A stretch of 51,817 bases of DNA, from NCBI GenBank assembly GCA_964611645.1, contig CAZTAO010000035.1, forward strand, positions 1 through 51,817, in the 5' to 3' direction. Numbering within the stretch: position 1 is the first letter of the stretch; every line of letters begins with the position of its first letter. The notes under the pieces were generated by a model. That model did not search any database, had not been told where the DNA came from, and was given only the letters and a program-made list of their open reading frames with translations. Both the position numbers and the translations under genes were made by a program. Positions 17,652 through 26,976 of this stretch are shown here, piece by piece. Source of the DNA: CAZTAO01 sp964611645. Lineage in GTDB: Bacteria; Armatimonadota; UBA5829.

Positions 17652-19858
17652 TTCTGCTCCAACGCCTCCGCCACAGATTCCCTCGCCTCAAGCATGCTCG
17701 CGACCGTTGAATACGAACCGCGTCCGGCTTCAAGCAATCGTTTCAGAGCGGGGTGATTTGGCTGCCTTTCTTGCAGCATTACCAGGTAGTCGTTGTCATC
17801 TACCCCATCCCGGAATCGTGCGAACCGGATGGACGGCAGAACCTCATCCCTTCCAGGGTAGGTGATTGACGCCGAGCCGAACCCGTCGGTTGCCTCTCCC
17901 GCCAAAGAGTCGCCCTGTCGCCAGATCAGAGGGTCCTCCCCCTTGGGTCTGAGGACATTCGGGGCTTCCAGCGCCCATTGCGCTGCGCCGTAGTTCAAGT
18001 ATCCGACGACCCCGCGCTGCCAGCACTGCCAGCCCGTAGCTCGTATTTCGGCCGGGTTCGCGTCCACGCAGACACTCGGGTAATCCGCGCCTACATTGTA
18101 CTCCCACATCACTGACGGTCTAGCTTCGGCTCGAGGCAGCGAAGCCTCTGGTGGCAGGCCCTGCCGCAGGAACTCGACCTCGCGCACCCCGGCGCCCAGC
18201 GATTCCGGCGGCGGCATAGGCTGGATGTCGCTGGGGACGAACTTGGAGTCGAGCTTCGTATAGACAAGCCTGATGGCCTTGTAATGTCCCGGTGGGAATG
18301 AGTATGCGTTGTCGACACCGGGGCGCTTGTCCAGCTTCAGAGGTTGGAAGCTTTGCCCATCCAGCGACGCTTCGAGAGTCCACGCGGTGTCCGCCTCCGG
18401 ATTCCCGTAGGGCACAATGCGTATGCCATCGATACTCGCAGGCTGGTCCAGGTCGAACCGCAGCCACTCCGGGTTGTCCACGGACGGAGAGCTTGCCGGA
18501 GCCCACTTGGTGTAGTCGCAGTCGTCATAAGCATCTTCGGGCTGATAGATGATGAAGACGCCCCAGCGTCCGCATGAACTAGCCGTGACGGTCGCTTTGA
18601 AATTCTTGGGCCCAGCCAGAGATATCCCCCGACGGACCACATCGTATGCGGTTGCGTCGTAAAATGCCAGGTGGGGCGACCATATATCGTAGAGGCCCTG
18701 GGTTACCGGGTGGACGACTGTAAGCCCGAGCAGTTTGAGCCTGGGTTCGATCCCTCGGTAGCGCTCGTAGAGAGGCGCAATGGTGTTCTTCCAGACTTCA
18801 CGGTCCGGAGACTCATCGTAAAGCTGCATGTATGCTCTATCGAGCAGGCCTTTGGACTCAAGCCAGTCGCACATCTTGTTCAAGTAGAGTCTCGCAAAGA
18901 ACGTTTCGGGGAAGCCCGATTTCTGATCATCGCTCAGGGTCCTGGCTATAGTCTCCAGAAGCTTGGCGCGCTCCGCGTCACCCAGCGCCTTTCCGGTCCG
19001 GCGGGAGATTATGGGCGGGTTTGAGAATGCCGAGGTCGCCCAGCATCCCGTGCCCACCTGAAGAGCGCTAAACCCGGCGTCGGATGCCAGCGCGATGTTC
19101 TTCATCATCCCCGACGAATCGCAGGCGACCTTACCGTTTCTCTCCAAGTACCACTTGACGTCGTTACCGAACCAAAGGTTGGTGGACGTACGGTAGTCGC
19201 CAAACATGCGAAGGAAACTACCAAGCGTCTTGCGTTCTTTGGCCACATCGTAGCGCGCCCCGAAATCGTTCCAGTAGCTGGTATGCAGGCTCGGCTTCTT
19301 TGGTAGCGCAAAGCCACGCACCCGCAGGCGCATAGGTACCACCGCAATCTCGCCGTCGGCCGACAGAAGTGAGACCCGGCCCGTGTACTCGCTGGCTCGC
19401 GCATTCCTGGGAGTCTTCACCGTTATCCAAAGGCTGCGGGTCTCGCCGGCCGGGCAGGTGAAGGGACGGAAGCGGAGAAGAGGGTCAGGCCAAAGCCCCG
19501 TACGCTTCACCCCGCGCCAACTGTTGCCTTTGAGGTCCACATAGCCTACTAGGCGCACCTCCACGCTCGCCCTGCTGATCTTCGCTGAACCCGAGCGCAG
19601 GTCACTGACAACTACCCGCCCAATGTCCACCGGGCCATTCCCGGCGGCGATCACTATCTGGGCGCTCTCCGATTCACCCCTGGCCGAGGAAAGGGATATC
19701 TCTTCTGAGAGTTCCGCTGGGTCGGGAGCGGCGTTCGGGAAGAAGTCGACCGTTGATGACGCAGCGCCTATTATCCGTTCGGCTCCGAACACGCTGGTGG
19801 GTCCAGCAAGCGCCAGGCACAGCAACACGATACCAGCAACAATATTAGTCGATCGCAA
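17648..19858 (-). CDS. Secreted DUF4091 glycosidase-like protein with discoidin-type insert
   Basis: The third DUF4091 protein, 736 residues. The TTG at 19858 is taken as start because GGGAGG lies 8 bases upstream and a signal peptide follows at once (STNIVAGIVLLCLALAGP). An ATG at 19918 has no comparable ribosome site. Residues about 50-180 form the beta domain that aligns with the gap region of the first gene. The barrel carries LYDESPD (about 348, candidate catalytic Asp-Glu). A discoidin/CBM32-like domain is inserted at about 460-560 (WLRFDLDQPASIDGIRIVPYG). The C-terminus has the DGVDDNDYL signature. Likely binds and cleaves a surface glycan; substrate unknown. Confidence 0.75.
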   Translation of the reverse strand: MRSTNIVAGIVLLCLALAGPTSVFGAERIIGAASSTVDFFPNAAPDPAELSEEISLSSARGESESAQIVIAAGNGPVDIGRVVVSDLRSGSAKISRASVEVRLVGYVDLKGNSWRGVKRTGLWPDPLLRFRPFTCPAGETRSLWITVKTPRNARASEYTGRVSLLSADGEIAVVPMRLRVRGFALPKKPSLHTSYWNDFGARYDVAKERKTLGSFLRMFGDYRTSTNLWFGNDVKWYLERNGKVACDSSGMMKNIALASDAGFSALQVGTGCWATSAFSNPPIISRRTGKALGDAERAKLLETIARTLSDDQKSGFPETFFARLYLNKMCDWLESKGLLDRAYMQLYDESPDREVWKNTIAPLYERYRGIEPRLKLLGLTVVHPVTQGLYDIWSPHLAFYDATAYDVVRRGISLAGPKNFKATVTASSCGRWGVFIIYQPEDAYDDCDYTKWAPASSPSVDNPEWLRFDLDQPASIDGIRIVPYGNPEADTAWTLEASLDGQSFQPLKLDKRPGVDNAYSFPPGHYKAIRLVYTKLDSKFVPSDIQPMPPPESLGAGVREVEFLRQGLPPEASLPRAEARPSVMWEYNVGADYPSVCVDANPAEIRATGWQCWQRGVVGYLNYGAAQWALEAPNVLRPKGEDPLIWRQGDSLAGEATDGFGSASITYPGRDEVLPSIRFARFRDGVDDNDYLVMLQERQPNHPALKRLLEAGRGSYSTVASMLEARESVAEALEQK

Positions 19859-19930
19859 ATCCCTTACCTCCCAGAGTCGTTGCGCTGAGAATCCATTTTT
19901 CGCACTCGGCCAGAACAAGGTTGCTCCAGC

Positions 19931-21634
19931 CTATTGGCCCATAATCTCCATGCGTATGATAACAGGCGCGCGCTCCAACTCTCCAGTGGAGAACAACTGC
20001 AGGCATATTCCCTTCACGTACAGTGGTTCAAACGTGAAGACGTAGTCGGATGCCTCGTTGAGTCCGGGAGTCTGGGTTACCTCGGTGAAACCGTGGAAAT
20101 CCTGCCACTCGCTGTCCATCAGGAACTTCAGCCTGTGGCCGCGCCTGGCCCAGTCTCGCCCGGGCGGCAGCATTTCGCCAAGTTCACGAGCGTTCAGGCG
20201 AACTTCGTCCACTGTCCGAATGTCAGGCCACGTTACGGCTACCCAAGCCGGTGTCGCAATGAACGTGACAGGTTGGCTGAACAGATATGGATCGTACAGC
20301 ATGAACTCAGGCTCCGGTCTGCAATAGGATGCCGAGGCTTGCGCTCCACATCCGGAGATGGCGATGTTTCTGCGGCCAGACACGATGGGGCTTGGTGGAT
20401 TGACGTCAGACCTGTTGCGCGGGTCCGAATAGTGAGGAGCATCGCTGATGGTCCTTTCGTCGTTCAGCCCATCCCTGTTGATCCGCCATCTCACCAATGC
20501 TACTTCTCTTGGGTAGAAGAGGTGCTCGCCGGCCTTGGGGCCAACACCGAAGACCGTGATTATCTCATCCCCCGGCAGCAGCGCCGAAGACACGTTCTGC
20601 GGGCCTGATCCCCAGGCGAAGATGTCCATGGCGTTGATGCTGCCCTGGTATTTGCACAGGATATACTTGTGGTCAAGGTCCCAGGTCTGCCCATTATCGA
20701 AACTCACCACGGCCTCTTCGCCGAACTGTGGGAACTGGCCTCCCGCCGTGTCCGGATAGCCGCGACGCACAAGATAGGACATCACCAATTCCCCCGTGCT
20801 AAGAAGCACCATACTGGGGTGGTGGCGTCCCCAGTCGTAGAGCATATTGACCTCAGACCAGGTCTTGCCATCGTCCTTTGAGATGGATACTCCCAGGCCG
20901 GCATACTCGTCCATCGTCTGCTCAAACTGCTTGGGGAGGTCCGTTCTGCATCCGGCCACCAGATCGCCGTTGGCGGCCCGCACAATGCTGACCTCGTTCA
21001 CTCCCAGCCACTGAGGAACCTTGATCTCTTCTCCCCAGGTGCGTCCCTCGTCCGGGCTGAACCGCAGAAAACCTTGCGAGAATGGGTCTGTCGGGCCGGG
21101 CAGGTAGGGGTCCCAGTCCCACCGCCTCATCCCGCTGTAGGACTGTTCGATAACCCTCTTCACACGCCCAGATGGGTCGAAATCCACAAACGGGAGGTCC
21201 CAGATCGATCCTCTCGAGGTCGAGTGCCGCTCCCACATCTCGCCGTAGTCCCGGCTGAAGAACCACCCGCCGGTCCTCTCACCCAACAGGAACATTACCT
21301 TGCCCTCGCCCAGATAAGCCAGGGACAGTGCATCCCCTTGAAGCTCACCTTCCTCGGCCTCGATTGGCTTCGGCGCGCTCCAGGTGTCTCCGTGGTCGTC
21401 GCTGAACATAAGCATCGGTTGGTCGTGATAGATTTCGGAGGCAGGGGACTCGTAGTCCCGCCGCGTGACCAACAATATCAGCCGATCTCTCTCCGGCATG
21501 TAGCAGACGTAAGGCAAGAACAGCGACAACCCGTGCAGGTTTTCGGTTATCACTCTGGCTTGGTATGGCAACTCTATGCCGGGCTGTGATCCGTTGGTCT
21601 GCACCACTGGTGGATATTGTGTTCCGGTCTTCAA
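19931..21634 (-). CDS. Sialidase-like propeller protein with C-terminal beta domain
   Basis: A 567-residue protein from a TTG start at 21634, chosen because GGGAGGG lies 8 bases upstream. An alternative ATG at 21661 overlaps the preceding stop codon but has no ribosome site. Five Asp-boxes are visible: SDDHGDTW, SRDYGEMW, SPDEGRTW, SKDDGKTW and SFDNGQTW. The C-terminal 150 residues look like a discoidin-like beta-sandwich (DEVRLNARELGEMLPPGRDW). No signal peptide. With the protein at 10702-11832 it gives each operon one propeller of this class. Acts probably as an exo-glycosidase; substrate unknown. Confidence 0.7.
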   Translation of the reverse strand: MKTGTQYPPVVQTNGSQPGIELPYQARVITENLHGLSLFLPYVCYMPERDRLILLVTRRDYESPASEIYHDQPMLMFSDDHGDTWSAPKPIEAEEGELQGDALSLAYLGEGKVMFLLGERTGGWFFSRDYGEMWERHSTSRGSIWDLPFVDFDPSGRVKRVIEQSYSGMRRWDWDPYLPGPTDPFSQGFLRFSPDEGRTWGEEIKVPQWLGVNEVSIVRAANGDLVAGCRTDLPKQFEQTMDEYAGLGVSISKDDGKTWSEVNMLYDWGRHHPSMVLLSTGELVMSYLVRRGYPDTAGGQFPQFGEEAVVSFDNGQTWDLDHKYILCKYQGSINAMDIFAWGSGPQNVSSALLPGDEIITVFGVGPKAGEHLFYPREVALVRWRINRDGLNDERTISDAPHYSDPRNRSDVNPPSPIVSGRRNIAISGCGAQASASYCRPEPEFMLYDPYLFSQPVTFIATPAWVAVTWPDIRTVDEVRLNARELGEMLPPGRDWARRGHRLKFLMDSEWQDFHGFTEVTQTPGLNEASDYVFTFEPLYVKGICLQLFSTGELERAPVIIRMEIMGQ

Positions 21635-21657
21635 CTCGTCTTCCCTCCCACCGTTCA

Positions 21658-24600
21658 TCATTCGACCACGAATCCTGTCTGCTTGCTCGCACCGCTGGAG
21701 AGTTCCGTGACCTGCGCTTTCCACTTCCCCCTCACGTCGTTGACTGCCGGGCTGAACAGAATATCGATTCGTCCATTCTCAGCGACTCGATAGTCGGAGT
21801 ATTCGGTGTCTTTGCCGTTGGGGTCGGTGATCTTCAACTGGATGGGGAGAGAACTCTGCAGCCAAGCGCCGTCTCTGCCAATTACGTCTACCCTGATAGA
21901 TGACTTCCTGCCGCGAACGACTTTGCTCGGCCCGTGAACCGAAATGCCCGCGACAGCGGTGGGATATACGCCAATGAGCTTCCCACCTGCCTGTTCAATG
22001 TTCACGGAGAATCGCCCCTGGCTGTCCGGCTTCAGAGCCTTGCCGGAGAAGATATCGTAAGGCTGACACCCTTTCATTCCCTTGAGGGTGATGAGGCCCT
22101 GGGTTGTGGAGGTGGTCTGGTTGTTGACTACCATGAGGTATCTCGCGCGGCTGCCGGTGAACTGTGTCGCGATCAGGTTCGGTGTGTCTATCTCGATATC
22201 GGGCATAGCTATTGTCCGGCTGCTTTCGATTATCTGCGCATCCCCAGCCACAATCCGCGCGCCGGGAATGTCTATCTCGCTGGCTTCGTCTTTGAGAACA
22301 ATCCCACCACCCGCTATGAACTCAGTTATCTTCTTGCAGACCGACTGGGTGAGGTAATCGGCCCCAGTCAGGACCAGGACCCGGTAGTTCTTCAATCGGC
22401 CCGCCGCAATCTCCTCATCTGCCACAAGGTCTGCGGGGACGTGGGCGCGGGCGAAAGAGTAATACAGGCTTCCCGTGGCTCCGTCGCCGCCGTAGCAGGT
22501 GTTGCAGTAGGAATCCAGGAGAGCGATCTTCGCAGGCGCCCGCTTCAAACTCAGCATCAAAGGTCCGTAATCAGTCCCCACCTTGGAAAGCTTGTGGAAC
22601 TCCTCCCAGGCAGGTGTGCCGGCCATGCCTGAATAGAGAAAATAGGTTATGCCTTTCGCGCCCGATGCCAGCAGATAATAGAACTCGCTGCGCACCATCT
22701 TGGTCACGGCTGCCTGATCGTTCATCTTGCCGCCATAGTCGCAGCCCTGGGCGATAACCCACAGTTCTTTTTCGCGATTACCCATCTCGGCCTGGGCAGA
22801 GAGTTGCAGGAAACGGAAACACGAGCTAAAGACAGGATAGCAGTAGTACGACGCCATCCCGAGCGAGCCGTAGTTGTCGGGGGGATTCAGCGCGAATTGT
22901 GGGTTGAGCACCGGGGTTGAACCGCCCGCGGGGATCGGCCCGAACTTCAACTTGGGGTTAACCCTGTTCTTGGCAGCCTCCATGCTTGCGTTCCACCCGC
23001 CGTAGGTGTTCTTACTCCGGAACTTCATCCAGAGATACCACTGGTCGTTGTCGCTGACCACCCCCTTCTTCTTTGCCGATTCCGGCATCGCGAGAGGAGC
23101 GTCGAAGCCTGTCAGCCTCTTGAACTCTCCTTTGCAGTACTGGCAGTAACAGGCCAGTCTCTCCTGCTCGGGGTCGCCGAACAATCCTCCGTCGTCGCTG
23201 ACATACATCCTGTTCATGAATCCCGGATAGGCCGAAGCGCCAGAGATCTCAGATTGGAAGGTCTTGTTGATTATGTCTCGATTGATGGGATTGCCCATGC
23301 ATCGGGGCGCGAACCAACCCAGCCCGCTGTAGTGGTATGACGGCAGTTCGCCAGTGGATACCCTCATCTGCAGTTCGGGATGCTCGCTCTTTGGAAGCAC
23401 ATTTGCATAGAACGCGTTCGACTTAGCCATGAGCCTCAGACCGTATTTGAGAGCAGTGTCCCCGAAATAGCCCTCGCCCTCGGTCACTCCGCATTCTCCC
23501 AGGTGGTCTTTGAGGTCTTTGAGGATCAGGTCGCACTTGTACTCACTGTCCGGCACATTCACGCCAAACGCGCTGATTGGGAACTTGCCGGTCTTGGGCG
23601 CAACGAGACATATCCGCCGTGTTGCTTTGCCGACCGTGCGACCATTGGAGATCAGTTCGGCAGTCAGGGTGTATTCGCGGGAAGCCAGGTCACTGGTCTT
23701 GAGAGAGAAAGTCTTCTCTTTGCCGAATGGGGCATTCATCTCTTTCAGCATCTTGCCGCCGCTGGATACTCTCAGCCGGACTGTGTCGGCTTTCAGGCCC
23801 GCTTTTGCCTTGACTGTAGCAGGGACGACCCATCCCCGTGGATAATTGGTCATCGGTGTCTCAACGGTTGCTTCAGGGGCTGCGGCTTCTTTGGACTCCT
23901 CGGGTATTTGCGGAACTTCGATAGGCTTGCCGCGATATAGCGCGAGGCGGTAGAGGTCTTCTTTCTTGTCTGAGTTCTTGCCATCGAAGCCGAGACCATA
24001 CCGCACGAACCCGCTGTAGGGGTAGTCCGGGTTGTAGTTGACGAAGAACGAGCAAACGCTCGTGCTGTCGGGTATGGCGGAGTAGGCAACGGATGTCGTC
24101 TCAGCCAGGTAGGCCCTTTTGCTTGTGTTCGTATCCAGGACCCGCATACCCCACTTCTCGCCCTCCGGGGTGATCTTCGGGCTGCGGTCATCGCCCCACA
24201 TCGCATACTTGATTCCCAAGACAAGCTCCGTGCCACCCCAGACCGTGAACGCCCTGTCCCTGTATGACTGATAGAACAAAGGCACATCGCCAATCCAAAC
24301 GATCCTCCCGCCCGCCTCAAGATACCTGCGGAACGTGCAGGTGACATCTTTGGTCTCACCGACGGTATCCGGGATGTAGCCCATCGCCGGGACGCAGACA
24401 GACCCATCCGCGCCGGCCTCGATCTTCTTCCGCATCCAGGTCTTGAGTTGATCGGCATCCAGGGTCTTAAACCCACGGTGGTTCAGGAACCTGAGCAGGG
24501 TGTCGAGATTGCTTACCGAGGAGTCGTACCGCTTGTCATAGTAGGCGATCTTCTCCTTCATCGGAGGCGCAATCATGCTCGGGCCATACTTGGCCTGGGC

Positions 24601-25149
24601 TACCTTAGGCCACTCCGACTGCAGGATTATCCTCTTGCCGGTCGGCACAAGCTCGATGCTGATCCCGTCAAACCAGTTCATCCCCGGCCCAGCTAGCAGC
24701 TCCATCCAGAGTTGGGTGGCATCTTTGGGCGCGGCGGCAACCTGTGAAAGCTGGAACCAGTCCGCAGTCCCATCTCTGCCAACAAAGGGATAGATGGCGC
24801 CGAGGAGATTGTCGTTCTTGTCATACCACCGCAGCCTCGCGTGGGTCTGGTAGACATTCAACAGCTTAACCCACATGCTGATCCGATAGAGGTTTCCACC
24901 CTCTATCTTCGCATTCTGAGCGGATGTGCTCCAACCCTCTTTCTCCGCGCGAGTTATCCGCAGACTCTGCTTCCCGGTCTTGAAGACTTTCTGGTCTATC
25001 GTGCCGTCCGCTGGAACGCTCCAGGCCGCCAGACCTTTCTCGAAATCGCCGTTGGTCAGAACCTGCTCGGCTGCCTGCGCTCTCAGAAGTCCCGAGGTGA
25101 TCAACAGAATACATACGCCGAGAATAACCTGCAAGGATCCACGCCGCAT
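21658..25149 (-). CDS. Very large secreted glycosidase-like multidomain protein
   Basis: A 1163-residue protein from ATG 25149, with AAGGCGG about 8 bases upstream (a TTG at 25176 is the alternative). A signal peptide ends near LLRAQAAE. Residues about 28-165 resemble a CenC-type carbohydrate-binding module (LTNGDFEKGLAAW). Residues about 200-320 look like a glutaminase-type Rossmann domain, followed by an Ig-like segment (about 430-520). A TIM-barrel-like region follows with MYVSDDGGLFGDPEQ and a CYCQYCKGEF cysteine cluster (about 660-680), as seen in GHL and GH42-like proteins. Another Rossmann segment resembling the GH42 trimerisation domain (about 880-990) and C-terminal beta domains complete it. 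Exact family not recognised. It is the first structural gene after the LacI regulator, 23 bases downstream. Confidence 0.65.
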   Translation of the reverse strand: MRRGSLQVILGVCILLITSGLLRAQAAEQVLTNGDFEKGLAAWSVPADGTIDQKVFKTGKQSLRITRAEKEGWSTSAQNAKIEGGNLYRISMWVKLLNVYQTHARLRWYDKNDNLLGAIYPFVGRDGTADWFQLSQVAAAPKDATQLWMELLAGPGMNWFDGISIELVPTGKRIILQSEWPKVAQAKYGPSMIAPPMKEKIAYYDKRYDSSVSNLDTLLRFLNHRGFKTLDADQLKTWMRKKIEAGADGSVCVPAMGYIPDTVGETKDVTCTFRRYLEAGGRIVWIGDVPLFYQSYRDRAFTVWGGTELVLGIKYAMWGDDRSPKITPEGEKWGMRVLDTNTSKRAYLAETTSVAYSAIPDSTSVCSFFVNYNPDYPYSGFVRYGLGFDGKNSDKKEDLYRLALYRGKPIEVPQIPEESKEAAAPEATVETPMTNYPRGWVVPATVKAKAGLKADTVRLRVSSGGKMLKEMNAPFGKEKTFSLKTSDLASREYTLTAELISNGRTVGKATRRICLVAPKTGKFPISAFGVNVPDSEYKCDLILKDLKDHLGECGVTEGEGYFGDTALKYGLRLMAKSNAFYANVLPKSEHPELQMRVSTGELPSYHYSGLGWFAPRCMGNPINRDIINKTFQSEISGASAYPGFMNRMYVSDDGGLFGDPEQERLACYCQYCKGEFKRLTGFDAPLAMPESAKKKGVVSDNDQWYLWMKFRSKNTYGGWNASMEAAKNRVNPKLKFGPIPAGGSTPVLNPQFALNPPDNYGSLGMASYYCYPVFSSCFRFLQLSAQAEMGNREKELWVIAQGCDYGGKMNDQAAVTKMVRSEFYYLLASGAKGITYFLYSGMAGTPAWEEFHKLSKVGTDYGPLMLSLKRAPAKIALLDSYCNTCYGGDGATGSLYYSFARAHVPADLVADEEIAAGRLKNYRVLVLTGADYLTQSVCKKITEFIAGGGIVLKDEASEIDIPGARIVAGDAQIIESSRTIAMPDIEIDTPNLIATQFTGSRARYLMVVNNQTTSTTQGLITLKGMKGCQPYDIFSGKALKPDSQGRFSVNIEQAGGKLIGVYPTAVAGISVHGPSKVVRGRKSSIRVDVIGRDGAWLQSSLPIQLKITDPNGKDTEYSDYRVAENGRIDILFSPAVNDVRGKWKAQVTELSSGASKQTGFVVE

Positions 25150-25172
25150 AGATGTCCGCCTTCTGTGCGTAG

Positions 25173-26201
25173 TCAATTTCCTGAGACTCGGGGGTCAACC
25201 CCGGCTGGCTCTGTCGACATCCGATGTACAAAGAACGAATCGAAGACTGCCCGCTGCTGCGCAACATCCGGATTCTCCATCCGATTGCGCAGGAACTCCC
25301 ATGCTGTCCGGCACATTTCCTCATAGGGATATGCGATAGTACTTATGGGGCACTCGGAGTACTGGCTGTGGGATATGTTGTCACTGCCGACGATGGCCAC
25401 GTCGCGCGGTACCCGAATGCCAAGATCCAACAAACCCCTGTAGACACCCATCGCGAACTCATCGGAAGTGCATATCACTGCGTCCGGACATCCATTGTGC
25501 CGCACGTGGTGGATAATGGACTGACGGCCCGCCAGGCAGGGGTCGGGGTGGAACTCCGGCAGTGGCAGCACGTATTCGGGCGACAGGCCAAACTCGGCTG
25601 CGGCGGCCCGGTAGCTGTCTGAGTGTGTCTCTCCCGTGACAGGATGCGTGACTCCCATCGCGATACGACGACGACCGGTCCCCAACAAATGGGTGATAGC
25701 CTGTTGCAGGCCGACATTCCAGTCGATGCCCGCGTGGTCGGCGTCCGGCTCATAGTAGAAACCCGTGCTGACGTAGGGCATTCGGATTCCCTCTCCCCTA
25801 CGCAGGGTTGGGCCGACCAGATATGTGCTTCCGTCAAGGGCTATGACTCCATCAGCGGGAAACGGCGACTGAGCGCCTCCCCCCTTCTGCTCGTGCAGAT
25901 TGGGACTTGTAAGCATCAGTTCGTAGCCGTCGGCTGCGGCAGTGCGCTGCATAATCCCGGCTATCCGCGCCTCGAACACATTGATCGCGGCCACGCAGAA
26001 TGCCACCACGTGGGTCTTCCCGGTGGCCAGGGCCCTGGCAGCGCGGTTGGGTGTGTAACCCATATCTCGCGCCACTCTAGTCACGCGGGCGCGTGTTTCC
26101 TCACTGATATCGATGACGCCGCTGCACCCGTTCAATACCTTGGATGCAGTTCCCGGCGCTACGTTGGCTCGCAGGGCAACGTCTTTTAGCAACACAGCCA
26201 T
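25173..26201 (-). CDS. LacI-family transcription regulator
   Basis: A 342-residue regulator. Residues 5-26 form the LacI helix-turn-helix and hinge start (LKDVALRANVAPGTASKVLNG), followed by the hinge region (GYTPNRAARALATGKT) and a periplasmic-binding-like sensor domain. The C-terminal pattern VAIVGSDNISHSQY is typical. GGAG lies about 10 bases before the ATG. It heads the minus operon, behind a consensus promoter with an operator-like site, so it probably represses itself and the genes downstream and is released by a sugar from the breakdown pathway. A matching candidate site at the plus operon suggests it controls both. The inducer is unknown. Confidence 0.88.
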   Translation of the reverse strand: MAVLLKDVALRANVAPGTASKVLNGCSGVIDISEETRARVTRVARDMGYTPNRAARALATGKTHVVAFCVAAINVFEARIAGIMQRTAAADGYELMLTSPNLHEQKGGGAQSPFPADGVIALDGSTYLVGPTLRRGEGIRMPYVSTGFYYEPDADHAGIDWNVGLQQAITHLLGTGRRRIAMGVTHPVTGETHSDSYRAAAAEFGLSPEYVLPLPEFHPDPCLAGRQSIIHHVRHNGCPDAVICTSDEFAMGVYRGLLDLGIRVPRDVAIVGSDNISHSQYSECPISTIAYPYEEMCRTAWEFLRNRMENPDVAQQRAVFDSFFVHRMSTEPAGVDPRVSGN

Positions 26202-26257
26202 TACTCACATCTCCGGATAAGCCACTCGGCTTCGTCATAAAGCTCGCCATGAACATA

Positions 26258-26281
26258 GCAACCGCATTGCGGCAACCGCTT
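26258..26281. promoter_or_regulatory. Operator-like sequence at the LacI promoter
   Basis: GCAACCGC occurs twice (26258-26265 and 26272-26279), with a CCGCA-T-TGCGG palindrome between and across them (26262-26272). The right copy continues into AACCGCTT (26274-26281), which matches the LacI-family AANCGNTT core. The block begins about 9 bases after the -10 box, over the start of transcription. Binding by the LacI protein encoded here is inferred. Confidence 0.45.
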
Positions 26282-26289
26282 TCGGAAGT

Positions 26290-26318
26290 ATTATAGCCCA
26301 GACTTTTTGTTGTGTCAA
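26290..26318 (-). promoter_or_regulatory. Consensus sigma-70 promoter of the LacI-led operon
   Basis: On the minus strand, -35 TTGACA (26318-26313), a 17-base spacer and -10 TATAAT (26295-26290) match the consensus at all twelve positions. Such a strong promoter upstream of a repressor implies that repression, not weak initiation, sets its output. Confidence 0.75.
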
Positions 26319-26343
26319 TGGGTTTGCAGTCCCTTTTTGCGTT

Positions 26344-26386
26344 CAAGGGAAAATGTCCTAGTTAACTGTCAAGGGACTTTGTCCTC
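26344..26386. mobile_element. Candidate insertion-sequence end with repeated binding sites
   Basis: Two related units, CAAGGGAAAATGTCCTA (26344-26360) and CAAGGGACTTTGTCCTC (26370-26386), lie 26 bases apart, just ahead of a transposase-like N-terminus. Repeated sites of this kind are usual at transposase-bound ends. No opposite end or target duplication was found, so this is a remnant. Family assignment (ISNCY/IS481-like) rests only on the adjacent protein fragment. Confidence 0.4.
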
Positions 26387-26388
26387 TA

Positions 26389-26817
26389 GTGAGCAATGAT
26401 ACTGTGTTGAGCAAGTTGGAGAACGCGCGGGCCGTTGTGCTTATGAACTCGTCCGGCAGGACGAACTCCGAAATCGCGCAGTCCCTTGGTTTGAGTGCAA
26501 GGCAGGTTCAGCGGTTGAAGAAGGCGCTACTGGAGGATGGGTCGGCTGGGCTTGCGCACGGTACGCACTTCACTCCTGTTGCTCCGACGTGTGTCAGTGT
26601 GACTCCGTCCACGGGCAAGGTGCAGACCGGAGCCGCCCAGTTGTTCTCCGCCGAGTATGGCAACGCCAACGGACGTGCTGACATCTACCTGTGCTATATG
26701 CAGATCAGCCAGACTTCGAGCCAGGCGAACGATGTGTTAGTGAACTACGATGCGAAGCTCAACAAAGTGTTCCTGAAGAACGACGCGAACAGCCACCCGT
26801 CCCCTACCCCGCAATGA
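26389..26817 (+). pseudogene. Transposase helix-turn-helix fragment fused to a surface-protein repeat fragment
   Basis: A 142-residue reading frame from a GTG without a Shine-Dalgarno. Residues 1 to about 59 match the N-terminal helix-turn-helix of ISNCY/IS481-like transposases (TNSEIAQSLGLSARQVQRLK and the ending GSAGLAHG). No DDE catalytic domain follows. From residue 61 the sequence changes to THFTPVAPTCVSVTPSTG and continues to VFLKNDANS. This is a divergent partial copy of the C-terminal repeat of the 1199-residue protein at 36505-40104 (FTPVAPTSVSVTPSTG ... VFLRNDTN). The junction marks a deletion or recombination between an insertion sequence and a former surface-protein gene. Probably not functional. 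Confidence 0.65.
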
Positions 26818-26898
26818 ATGTCTCCATAAGAGGGCATTTCGCATCTGGTATATCTTGGCCTGCCATAGATTGATAGTCTCCTACCCTCTATAGTAATC

Positions 26899-26926
26899 AA
26901 AGCCCGCCGGTATACCGGCGGGCTTT
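26899..26926. terminator. Perfect palindromic bidirectional terminator
   Basis: AAAGCCCGCCGG, TATA, CCGGCGGGCTTT form a perfect 28-base palindrome with A and T tails on either side. It serves the minus-strand VIT/VWA gene, ending at 26977, and any transcript of the upstream pseudogene. Confidence 0.85.
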
Positions 26927-26976
26927 TGGCTTGCCTGGAGCGGTTCATATCCGAACCACTCAGGAGTTCGGGATCA

